This document shows, in pieces, positions 54,766-62,710 of a stretch of DNA of 64,000 nt. The position numbers and the translations under genes were made by a program. Source of the DNA: CBDFNN01 sp965250215 (GTDB taxonomy: Bacteria > Bacteroidota > Rhodothermia > Rhodothermales > DATKEJ01); assembly GCA_965250215.1 (NCBI GenBank), contig CBDFNN010000004.1, positions 3,162,001 to 3,226,000 on the forward strand. Reading direction: 5' to 3'. The notes under the pieces were generated by a model. That model did not search any database, was not told where the DNA came from, and worked only from the letters and a program-made list of their open reading frames with translations. Every line of letters starts with the position of its first letter. The stretch's first letter is position 1.

Positions 54766-54868
54766 CTCACTCCTCACTCCTCACTCCTCACTCCTCACTC
54801 CTCACTCCTCACTCCTCACTCCTCACTCCTCACTCCTCACTCCTCACTCCTCACTCCTCACTCCTCAC
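54766..54868. repeat. Perfect tandem heptamer repeat, about 14.7 copies
   Basis: The unit CTCACTC (GAGTGAG on the coding strand of the flanking genes) is repeated without error over 103 nt. It fills nearly the whole gap between homogentisate dioxygenase (stop at 54872) and fumarylacetoacetase (start at 54734). The perfect copies suggest recent expansion and likely copy-number change between strains. Confidence 0.95.
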
Positions 54869-54871
54869 GGT

Positions 54872-56086
54872 CTAATGTTCAATCCAACTCTTAAAATACT
54901 TCCCGTCATCAATTTTCAAAGCTTGCTCCGTCACCATCAGAGGTTTAAAAGTATCGATCATGACCGCCAATTCACCGGTCTCCTTCTTCCCGATACTTCC
55001 TTCGTAGGTCCCTGGATGAGGCCCGTGAGGAATCCCGCCTGGATGAAGCGTTATATGACCTTGCTCGATGTTATTTCGACTCATGAAATTGCCCTCTACG
55101 TAGTAAAGCATTTCATCCGAGTCGATATTCGAATGATTATAGGGAGCAGGTATTGCGAGAGGATGATAGTCGTACAATCTCGGCACAAATGAACAGACGA
55201 CAAATGCCTTTGTCTCAAAGGTTTGATGAACCGGAGGTGGTTGATGAACACGACCTGTAATTGGTTCGAAATTGTGAATGGAGAATCCGTAAGGGAAATT
55301 ATATCCGTCCCACCCAACTACGTCGAAAGGATGAAAGGCATAAACCAATTCGTGAAGCATACCCTGCTTCTTAATGTGCAAATGAAACTCTCCCTTCACA
55401 TCATGGGTCTCCAAATCCTGTGGAAGTTTATAGTCCCTCTCACAAAACGGAGAATGCTCTAAAAGCTGGCCAAACCAGTTGCGGTATCTTTTAGGCGTGT
55501 ACAATGGATGAAACGATTCAGCGTAGAGAATCCGGTTGTCTTCCGAATCAAATTCTAATTGATAGATCACACCTCTAGGGATGATTAGATAATCCCCGTA
55601 CTCGAAATCGATATTTCCAAAGATTGTCCGAAGTCTCCCTGTACCTCGATGTATGAACAACATCTCGTCAGCGTCGGCATTTTTGTAGAAATAATCTGTC
55701 ATGGAATTCCGTGGAGCGGCCAAGCCGATATGAACATCGGTATTAACAAGAACCGGATTTCGCGACTCAAGAAAATCATCTCTTGCCTCCACCTCAAAGC
55801 CTTTCAACAATCGAGCGGTAACGGACTTTTCAACGGCTATTTTGGGAGAAACGTCTTTCGCGCCAACAATTTGACTCACCGCTGTTGGAGGATTGATGTG
55901 ATAAGACAACGAGGCCATTCCATCAAATCCGATGGTCCCAAATAGCTGTTCGTGGTAAAGGCTACCATCCGCTTGACGAAACTGTGTATGTCTTTTTTGA
56001 GGTATCTGACCGAGGCGATGATAGATGGGCATAGATGCAGACGTTAGATCAAAATTTGGCTTACATATTGATTTGAATATAGACAC
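54872..56086 (-). CDS. hmgA: Homogentisate 1,2-dioxygenase
   Basis: A 404-residue iron-dependent ring-cleaving enzyme of tyrosine catabolism (bicupin-like fold). Conserved stretches include the cupin segment DADEMLFIHRGTGRLRT, DYLIIPRGVIYQLEF, and the C-terminal metal-site segment NSNIDSDEMLYYVEGNF with HPGGIPHGPHPG. Together with fumarylacetoacetase it covers homogentisate to fumarate and acetoacetate except for the maleylacetoacetate isomerase, which is not in the window; 4-hydroxyphenylpyruvate dioxygenase is also not visible here. Confidence 0.93.
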   Translation of the reverse strand: MSIFKSICKPNFDLTSASMPIYHRLGQIPQKRHTQFRQADGSLYHEQLFGTIGFDGMASLSYHINPPTAVSQIVGAKDVSPKIAVEKSVTARLLKGFEVEARDDFLESRNPVLVNTDVHIGLAAPRNSMTDYFYKNADADEMLFIHRGTGRLRTIFGNIDFEYGDYLIIPRGVIYQLEFDSEDNRILYAESFHPLYTPKRYRNWFGQLLEHSPFCERDYKLPQDLETHDVKGEFHLHIKKQGMLHELVYAFHPFDVVGWDGYNFPYGFSIHNFEPITGRVHQPPPVHQTFETKAFVVCSFVPRLYDYHPLAIPAPYNHSNIDSDEMLYYVEGNFMSRNNIEQGHITLHPGGIPHGPHPGTYEGSIGKKETGELAVMIDTFKPLMVTEQALKIDDGKYFKSWIEH

Positions 56087-56197
56087 TTGTCATAACAACT
56101 ATCATGAAATTGGCATTGGATCACGAGTGAACGATCTTCTCCTTGAGTCGAATTTCCCCATTAAATCTTTGACGCCATAGACAGCAGATTGACATAT

Positions 56198-56725
56198 ATG
56201 AAGAGAAAAACGAGACGCATTTTTCACATGGCCATCATCATCGCTTTGTGCTCATCCTGTGATTATTTCGACGGCGAACAAGAGGCTTTCGCCACAGCAT
56301 TAGTTAATGGATCTGGATGGACTAGTCACTCCTCTGCCGTTCAATCTCCATATTCGGATGAGAATATTGATGTCAGCCTTGTCGTCCTAAATGCTCCAGC
56401 AGGGATTCGCGAGACCCTACGCTTGTTCGACATAGTACCCATAGTCGACAGTGAGTTTGTCTTTCGAGAGTATCCAGTGAGCATCCCAGATCAAGAAGAT
56501 CCCTTCGTCTACTATCTTTCTGAAGCAGTGGGATCAGGATCGCAAGACCACCAATACGTGCTGAATATTTTCGAGAACAACTTCTACAAAATCACTCGAA
56601 ACGATTCTGAATCTTTCGAGGGTGAGTTTCAAATCAGTTTGGTCTCAAGTAACCCCGAGATAACCGAAATTGATACCTTGAGATTCACCGACGGATTTTT
56701 TTCGATGCCAGCAACTAGTCAGTAG
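56198..56725 (+). CDS. Lipoprotein of unknown function
   Basis: The protein is 175 residues from ATG 56198 (MKRKTRRIFHMAIII; a TTG 9 bp upstream is less likely). The signal ends in lipobox LCSSC. The rest is beta-rich and acidic, with the opening segment ALVNGSGWTS and a later YKITRNDSESFEGEFQ segment that resembles small Bacteroidota surface lipoproteins of the DUF6252 type (a short N-terminal 'ATVNGxxW' motif). Function is unknown. It is convergent with upp, with an inverted repeat between. Confidence 0.6.
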   Translation: MKRKTRRIFHMAIIIALCSSCDYFDGEQEAFATALVNGSGWTSHSSAVQSPYSDENIDVSLVVLNAPAGIRETLRLFDIVPIVDSEFVFREYPVSIPDQEDPFVYYLSEAVGSGSQDHQYVLNIFENNFYKITRNDSESFEGEFQISLVSSNPEITEIDTLRFTDGFFSMPATSQ

Positions 56726-56838
56726 TCCTTGGTCTTTGATTAGATTTTATTGCCTTGCTAAGGGATAGATCTATCTGCCGATCTTTCAGATCGTCGTTTG
56801 AGATGATCGACAAAAGACCAAGGACTAACGACCTTCCT
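56717..56838. repeat. Inverted heptad arrays between convergent genes
   Basis: The left arm is AGTCAGT, AGTCCTT, GGTCTTT, GATTAGA (56717-56744), overlapping the lipoprotein stop. The right arm is CAAAAGA, CCAAGGA, CTAACGA, CCTTCCT (56811-56838). AGTCCTTGGTCTTT pairs perfectly with AAAGACCAAGGACT. Inside the loop is a smaller palindrome CGATCT-TTC-AGATCG near 56779-56793. Confidence 0.65.
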
Positions 56839-56840
56839 CA

Positions 56841-57467
56841 CTATGTCCCGAATATCCGATCACCTGCATCCCCCAATCCCGGTAGAATATATCCGATCTC
56901 GTTCAGCTGACGGTCCAGTGAGGCTGTTACAATAGGAAGATCTGGATGAGCGGCCCTCAATTTCTCGACTCCCTCTGGTGCGGCGACCAGACATACCATT
57001 ACGATTTTGGCCGGTTTAAGGGAGCTAATAAAGTCTATCGCACCAACGGCACTACCGCCGGTAGCGAGCATCGGGTCTAATACAAAGACCGTTGCACCTT
57101 CCGTTTCATCTGGCATACTCGAGTAGTAATCAACTGGCTGGAGAGTCTTTTCATCTCGATACATACCCAGATGCCCCACTCGGGCAGACGGGTACATCTC
57201 GCGAAAGCCTTTGACGAGGCCCAAGCCAGCTCGAAGAATCGGTACAAGAATGACTTCTCCTCTTACAACAAAACCCTCGGTCTCCTCAAGAGGAGTCTCC
57301 ACAACCTTACTATCCGTTTCCAGAAACTCGTAAGCCCGAACGGCAAGAAAATAGGACAAATCATCGAGGACCTGCCTGAATACAGCGGACGGGGTCTGCT
57401 TGTCTCGCAGGACACTAAGATTGGTTCTGACGAGGGGATGTCCATGTAGAACAATCACCGATGACAT
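56841..57467 (-). CDS. upp: Uracil phosphoribosyltransferase
   Basis: A 208-residue pyrimidine-salvage enzyme that makes UMP from uracil and PRPP. The PRPP-binding loop is FVLDPMLATGGSAVGAI, and LVPILRAGLGLVKGF and the uracil-binding GYILPGLGDAGDRIFGT at the C-terminus are conserved. It follows the symporter gene directly (its start codon at 57467 abuts the symporter stop at 57468). Confidence 0.95.
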   Translation of the reverse strand: MSSVIVLHGHPLVRTNLSVLRDKQTPSAVFRQVLDDLSYFLAVRAYEFLETDSKVVETPLEETEGFVVRGEVILVPILRAGLGLVKGFREMYPSARVGHLGMYRDEKTLQPVDYYSSMPDETEGATVFVLDPMLATGGSAVGAIDFISSLKPAKIVMVCLVAAPEGVEKLRAAHPDLPIVTASLDRQLNEIGYILPGLGDAGDRIFGT

Positions 57468-59198
57468 CTATTTCTCTTCCCAAGGCTTTCGATCAAAGTA
57501 GTCCTTCGTCAACTTGACAACTAAGCCTGAGAGAAGAACAAGTGCAATGAGGTTAGGGAATGTAACTGCACCCAAAGCGACGTCTCCAAGGATCCATATA
57601 AAGTCCAAGGACGCAATCGCACCTATAAAGTGCATAATGATATAGACAAACTTGAAAGGAAGAATGCCCTTCGTTCCGAACAGGTAATTCGCACATCTAT
57701 CGCCGTAATAGGACCACGAAATTGCGGTTGAAATACCGAAAAGAAGAACAGATATAAATACTATCCATCGGCCAAGATCTCCCATTCCCCATCCATCAAG
57801 TCCCTGCTCAAATGCCATGGAAGTTAGTGGTGCTCCAGTTTCCACTGCATCTCCATGCAAGGTGGAAATAGTTGCTCCAGTGCTTGATACCGCTTCTTGT
57901 TTAGAAGGAAATAGAGTTCCAGTAAATGACTCCGTTCTTGCCTCATCCACATAAAAGTGGTTGACCTCAACATCGTGCCATGCAAAGGCGGCAGCACCTG
58001 CCACATGCGCAGGAACTCCATTGACAACTGAAATTGATTCCGGAGCATCGATGCCAAGAATAATTCCGCGATCATCAGGCAAGACATATGAAATGTCTCC
58101 AGAACTAAGCGTTAGTTCTGTTGATGTCTTTTGATTCCATACACCGGTCGTAAGGATGACGAGGCCGGTCATAGTACAAATCACGAGTGTATCAATGAAT
58201 GGCTCAAGGAGAGCAACAACACCTTCGGATACCGGCTCATCAGTCTTGGCTGCAGCGTGAGCAATCGGTGCAGAACCTTGTCCCGCTTCATTTGAAAAGA
58301 GACCTCGACGCACTCCCCACATCATAGTCATCAAGAAAGCACCCGCTCCGGTTCCTGCAACTCCAGCGCTTGGATTGAAAGCCTCGCTGAAAATCAAGCT
58401 AAGGGAGGGGAAAATATTCCCTGAATTGTTGATTAGGATGAGAATGGCACCAATCAAATATATGACCGCCATGGTAGGCGCGAGAATACCGGTCACTTTG
58501 CCAATTCGAGATATGCCTCCGATGATAACGGTTCCAACAATCGCTGCTGTCAACAATCCCGTGATCCATACTGGCCAGCCGTGATTCGATAGCATGATAT
58601 CTGCCACCGTATTGGCTTGAACGGCATTGCCCGTCATGAATGAAGTGAGAATAAGCATGGACGCGAAAAAGACGGCCAATGGTTTCCAGTTCTTTCCGAG
58701 ACCTTTCTCGATGTAGTACATCGGGCCACCAGATACGGTGCCCTGCCATGCTTTCCCAGAGTCTTCCTCCGTCACCCTGAAATGCTGCGCGAGAGTAACC
58801 TCAGAAAACTTCACAGCCATACCTAGAATAGCTGTCATCCACATCCAAAATAGAGCACCGGGACCTCCCCAGTGAATAGCTATGGCAACACCCGCGATAT
58901 TTCCGATTCCGACAGTAGCCGACAATGCTGTGGTTAAAGCCTGGAAATGCGAAACATCACCCTCTTTACCGTGCTCGTCGTATTTACCCCTTGTTACATT
59001 TATACCATGCCCAAGCCGCCGTAACTGAATAAATCCGAGCCGAATTGTCAAGAAGAGACCTGTGCCCAAAAGGGCCATAACCAAGAAGGGAATCGTCTCT
59101 CCACCAATTGTGATACCGGTAGACCAAACGATTCTTTCAAGAAAATCAATTATCGACTCTAGCGTTTCTAGAGGCGTAGCAAGAAATAGGGTACTCAT
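57468..59198 (-). CDS. Alanine/glycine:cation symporter family protein with large insertion
   Basis: A 576-residue membrane transporter of the AGCS family. The N-terminal half has the conserved GDVSHFQALTTALSATVGIGNIAGVA and GPGALFWMW segments. GLFSNEAGQGSAPIAHAAAKT is the diagnostic AGCS motif. It imports alanine or glycine with sodium or protons. Between about residues 355 and 470 there is an unusual soluble insertion (GIILGIDAPESISVVNG through FEQGLDGWG) absent from typical 450-480 residue members; it lies where a short loop would be and may be an extracytoplasmic domain. It is immediately upstream of upp. Confidence 0.88.
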   Translation of the reverse strand: MSTLFLATPLETLESIIDFLERIVWSTGITIGGETIPFLVMALLGTGLFLTIRLGFIQLRRLGHGINVTRGKYDEHGKEGDVSHFQALTTALSATVGIGNIAGVAIAIHWGGPGALFWMWMTAILGMAVKFSEVTLAQHFRVTEEDSGKAWQGTVSGGPMYYIEKGLGKNWKPLAVFFASMLILTSFMTGNAVQANTVADIMLSNHGWPVWITGLLTAAIVGTVIIGGISRIGKVTGILAPTMAVIYLIGAILILINNSGNIFPSLSLIFSEAFNPSAGVAGTGAGAFLMTMMWGVRRGLFSNEAGQGSAPIAHAAAKTDEPVSEGVVALLEPFIDTLVICTMTGLVILTTGVWNQKTSTELTLSSGDISYVLPDDRGIILGIDAPESISVVNGVPAHVAGAAAFAWHDVEVNHFYVDEARTESFTGTLFPSKQEAVSSTGATISTLHGDAVETGAPLTSMAFEQGLDGWGMGDLGRWIVFISVLLFGISTAISWSYYGDRCANYLFGTKGILPFKFVYIIMHFIGAIASLDFIWILGDVALGAVTFPNLIALVLLSGLVVKLTKDYFDRKPWEEK

Positions 59199-59249
59199 AG
59201 GATAGGATGAATGGTTGATATCACAGCTAAGGACTTAATATAGGAGATA

Positions 59250-59270
59250 GAGGTCAGTCTTCACTCGTCT
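59250..59270. repeat. Short heptad array upstream of the symporter
   Basis: There are three in-phase units, GAGGTCA, GTCTTCA and CTCGTCT, related to the GTCTTCA units at 33332-33359. They lie about 50 bp before the symporter start. Three units could be chance. Confidence 0.3.
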
Positions 59271-59355
59271 GTTATTAATATTTCCAATAAACCGATTGGG
59301 CAAGTAATGATGGGTGAATTCTTTATTTGAGCAAATCTACAAAGAGCAAAAGATA

Positions 59356-60105
59356 CTAACTATTGACTGTCCTCCTTACAACCCAATGAATGCGCTCAGC
59401 CTTGTCATCTGCATCCTCCATAGAGAATCCAGAATACGAAGCCACTACCTCCAAGTCGCACTCCTTCACTAAGCTTGATATTTCATCCTTGGCATAGGCT
59501 TTCTGTACATGCAGTTCTTCGTAGGACTCGGCGGATTCGTAGATAATAAAATGGTTCTCATGATGCTTTGTATTCGCATCATAGCGGCTCGTCCGCTCAT
59601 AGTAGACGCCATTTTCCTCTCCTTCATCCTCAAAGAAATCCATGTTATTGAGGGAATTCTGAGGGGTACTCTGGTCGAAGATAAAAATGGAATGCTCATC
59701 CATTGAAGCTCTTGCAGCTTCAAAGAGGTCTCTTATTTCATCTTTCTCAAGACAATAGTTAAGACCGTCATGGATCAGAATGATCACATCAAATACACCA
59801 AATTCCGATCCGGCACGGAAATCGGAAACAGAGAACTCGCAGTTTTCCAAATTGCCGAATTTGGATTTAGCCTTCTCGATCATTGGACTGGAAATATCCG
59901 TGGCTTTTACACGCCAATCCTTGTTCTCAGCCAACTTACTGGACAGTTCTCCGGTGCCACATCCAAGTTCTAATATCCGATTGCCACTTGAGTGGAATTC
60001 ATCGGCTAGATCCTTGATATGTTTTGCCCAATCCGCATAGTCCACATGATCCATGACGGCATCATAGACCAAGGCCAGTTTGCTGTAAGGTTCAACGAAA
60101 TCCAA
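59356..60105 (-). CDS. Class I SAM-dependent methyltransferase
   Basis: A 249-residue cytoplasmic methyltransferase. SAM-binding motif I is ILELGCGTGELS (about residues 41-52), the acidic loop after strand 2 is VKATDISSPMIEKAK, and FDVIILIHDGLNY is the motif near strand 4. The C-terminal region resembles small-molecule methyltransferases of the YcgJ/Mycolic-type group. The substrate cannot be deduced. A gap of 127 bp separates it from pdxA upstream. Confidence 0.85.
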   Translation of the reverse strand: MDFVEPYSKLALVYDAVMDHVDYADWAKHIKDLADEFHSSGNRILELGCGTGELSSKLAENKDWRVKATDISSPMIEKAKSKFGNLENCEFSVSDFRAGSEFGVFDVIILIHDGLNYCLEKDEIRDLFEAARASMDEHSIFIFDQSTPQNSLNNMDFFEDEGEENGVYYERTSRYDANTKHHENHFIIYESAESYEELHVQKAYAKDEISSLVKECDLEVVASYSGFSMEDADDKAERIHWVVRRTVNS

Positions 60106-60232
60106 AAGAGTACTATTTAGTGAGACGCGGAAATTCCGCTGAAAGAATACGAATTGCTGCGATCACTAACACTGAATCGATCACTTCAATCTCACAGGAC
60201 TCCGCAAAACGATTTATGCCAGACTCACGTCC

Positions 60233-61213
60233 TTACGTAGTCAGAGAATCGAAACCTTCCTTCCGCTCTCGCCGATTATTCGCGATCAGAACCGCCAGAC
60301 TAACAGCTTCGATCATGCTTCCCTCATTCGCAATACCTTTCCCAGCGATCCCAAATGCCGTTCCGTGATCGGGCGAAGTGCGAACTATGGGAAGACCCGC
60401 TGTAAAATTGACCCCCCTATTAAAGCTCAATGCCTTGAAAGGAACGAGACCCTGATCATGATACATGGCAAGGACGCCGTCGTACTCGTGATGCGCCTGA
60501 GATCCAAAAAAACCATCGGCTGGAAATGGCCCAGCCAAATTAAGATCGGGTAGAACTTCGAGCGCTGGCAAGATTTCATCTATCTCCTCTTTTCCAATAT
60601 CCCCCCCCTCCCCCGCATGAGGATTCAATCCGAGGACTGCGATTCGAGGATTTTCAATACCGAAATCCACTTCCAAGGTCTTCGAATAGACTTTTAGATC
60701 CTCAACGATCTCTGTCTTTTTTATCCTTGATGATACCTGGCTAATCGGAATATGCTTTGTGAACACACATACTCTGAGGCCACCTGAGACCATTATCATT
60801 AGCTCTCTTTCAGCACCCGACTTTTCCGCCAGAAATTCAGTATGCCCAGGAAAGTCGAAGCCTGCAAGGTGGACAGCTTCTTTTGAGATTGGAGCAGTGA
60901 CTAGTCCGTCTGCTTCTCCCAATAAACAAAGTTCCAGACCAGCCTGGACAGCAGCCATCGCCAGAGCTCCGGCCTCTTTACTTAGTTCACCTGGAACGGC
61001 CTGATGCACAAAATCGATTTCGTGCCAAGAGGTTTTGGTATCAATGGGGATCGACAGTAGGTCTGAATAGAACTCAACAACTTGTTTCGATCCGACAAGA
61101 ATAGGATTAAAATTTAACCCTGAATTCCGCAGAAGTTTTAGAACGACCTCCGGCCCGATGCCGTTGCAGTCACCTAAGCTTATTGCGATTTTCGGAAGGC
61201 GAGCCTTAGACAT
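60233..61213 (-). CDS. pdxA: 4-hydroxythreonine-4-phosphate dehydrogenase
   Basis: A 326-residue NAD-dependent enzyme of pyridoxal 5'-phosphate synthesis (DXP-dependent route). Conserved segments are SLGDCNGIGPEVVLK at the start, LVTAPISKEAVHLAGFDFPGHTEFLAEKSG, the metal-site ALNPHAGEGG-like GLNPHAGEGGDIG, and AMYHDQGLVPFKAL. It is full length. It lies 12 bp downstream of the GWxTD gene. Confidence 0.95.
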   Translation of the reverse strand: MSKARLPKIAISLGDCNGIGPEVVLKLLRNSGLNFNPILVGSKQVVEFYSDLLSIPIDTKTSWHEIDFVHQAVPGELSKEAGALAMAAVQAGLELCLLGEADGLVTAPISKEAVHLAGFDFPGHTEFLAEKSGAERELMIMVSGGLRVCVFTKHIPISQVSSRIKKTEIVEDLKVYSKTLEVDFGIENPRIAVLGLNPHAGEGGDIGKEEIDEILPALEVLPDLNLAGPFPADGFFGSQAHHEYDGVLAMYHDQGLVPFKALSFNRGVNFTAGLPIVRTSPDHGTAFGIAGKGIANEGSMIEAVSLAVLIANNRRERKEGFDSLTT

Positions 61214-61225
61214 TTCGACTTGCCA

Positions 61226-62710
61226 TCAACTGTTTTTACCGACCAGCTGATATTCGTCAAGGGAGGAATAGGCTCGGAAGGTAAATACCTTCCCGTCTGA
61301 ATAGCTCCAGGTCTCGACTACACCACCTTCAGTCGGAAATTCTCTGTCTACGTTGTCTGGAGGGCCGTGTATGATGTAAGTTCGAGCCCTAACTGATTCT
61401 GTGGCTGCTCGCTGCCTTCGGCCTTGAGGACGATATTCCATCGCGGCAAAATCCACTCTCGCATAGTACTCGCTCATGAGCTCATTGAACACAGTATCAG
61501 GACTTGGATCTCTCTCATTCCAGAACTCACGAAAACGATCAATCACCTCATTTCTTTTTCCTTTGGCCATATTGTTGGCAGCCTTCCGACCGATAAGTGG
61601 CTCAAGTGACCTAACCGCCACTTCCGGGTCATAGAGTGACAATGGCATATTCCTCCAGTAGGTATCAAATCGATTCTTCGAGACACGTGTGTCTGTCCCA
61701 TCATCAATCGTCAAATCAAGTTGATAAGAACCGTTTTGCAAATTCTCACCTTCCAGATTGACTAAGGCTACATATTGATTGGGATGATCCTTGGCGAAAT
61801 TCAAGGTCAATTTTTTTGAAGAGACTTCGCCCAGGCTTTCACTATTGATAGAATAGATATCCTGTTTGCCAATCACGGCCTCACTTATCCCTCCTCCTTC
61901 AGCGTCCTCCTCCGGATTGTAGTCCATCACGAGCTTGACTTGGTCATCTTTGTTGCGCTTTGCTCTCATGGATTTCTCCATGGCCTTCCTTCGCTTCTTG
62001 CTCATCTCAAAAAGCTGTTCAGCGCTGATTTCTGTCAGAGAGTAACTAAGGCTTACATCCTCTATGCTTTTCCCTGGAGCCAAGCTAAATGAAATGAGGG
62101 CATATGCCTCATGGCCAAATAGTATCTTCTTTCCGATGTTTTGCCGATCAGCTGAAAGCCAATCTCTTCCTATTTCCACATTAGTAGCATACATCGCTTG
62201 ACCAGTTTCAAATTCATTGGTCGCATGTAATTTGAAGCGCTTTCCAGTGGAATAGCTAGCCTCCTCGGTTCTATTGTCGCGAATTCCAATCCGATAAGCG
62301 TAGTCACCAGGTTCGAGCTCTACCTCTATATGTCCCTGCAAGTCCTTTTCTGGATTCTTTGTCTCCTCGAAGGTCTCCACTCTGTACTCCTTTTGCCAAG
62401 TCTCCTCTCGGATGGTTTTTCCATCTTTGAAAACGTCCAGTAAAATTTCCGGCTTGGCAAGGAACGTGGATGCATTCTCGCCTGCAGCCTCCTTCATGAA
62501 TACTAGTCGCTCATGTGGAATACGAAACGAGAGAACAGCCCTTCCACTTGATTCGCTACTAGAGAGTGGGAGCATTTCTGCGTGAATTATCGCTTGCCTC
62601 CTGGATGCCGCAATATTGTCGTACCTGCTTCCGCGCTGTGCTAAAAGATCTCCTGCGAACAGGAGTACAAGCAAGCTTAATATTGTCAGTTTTTCGTAAT
62701 TAATTTTCAT
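61226..62710 (-). CDS. GWxTD domain protein, exported
   Basis: A 494-residue protein with a signal peptide (LTILSLLVLLFAGDLLA). The C-terminal 130 or so residues match the GWxTD domain found in Bacteroidota and related phyla: FREFWNERDPSPDTVFNE, SEYYARVDFA, ARTYIIHGPPDNVDREFP and ETWSYSDGKVF. The N-terminal part is an all-beta region (about residues 40-360) with hints of repeated Ig-like strands. Function is unknown. Its 5' end overlaps the aminopeptidase gene by 11 bp, which suggests co-transcription with pepA and pdxA. Confidence 0.82.
   Translation of the reverse strand: MKINYEKLTILSLLVLLFAGDLLAQRGSRYDNIAASRRQAIIHAEMLPLSSSESSGRAVLSFRIPHERLVFMKEAAGENASTFLAKPEILLDVFKDGKTIREETWQKEYRVETFEETKNPEKDLQGHIEVELEPGDYAYRIGIRDNRTEEASYSTGKRFKLHATNEFETGQAMYATNVEIGRDWLSADRQNIGKKILFGHEAYALISFSLAPGKSIEDVSLSYSLTEISAEQLFEMSKKRRKAMEKSMRAKRNKDDQVKLVMDYNPEEDAEGGGISEAVIGKQDIYSINSESLGEVSSKKLTLNFAKDHPNQYVALVNLEGENLQNGSYQLDLTIDDGTDTRVSKNRFDTYWRNMPLSLYDPEVAVRSLEPLIGRKAANNMAKGKRNEVIDRFREFWNERDPSPDTVFNELMSEYYARVDFAAMEYRPQGRRQRAATESVRARTYIIHGPPDNVDREFPTEGGVVETWSYSDGKVFTFRAYSSLDEYQLVGKNS

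Noticed and set aside
54766..54868. Repeat tract as a CRISPR array
   Set aside because: The units are 7 nt with no spacers, no leader is visible, and no cas genes are in the window. It is a simple tandem heptamer.
60106..60232. Possible small gene upstream of the methyltransferase
   Set aside because: Frames here continue antisense into pdxA and show no motif; the gap is 127 bp.
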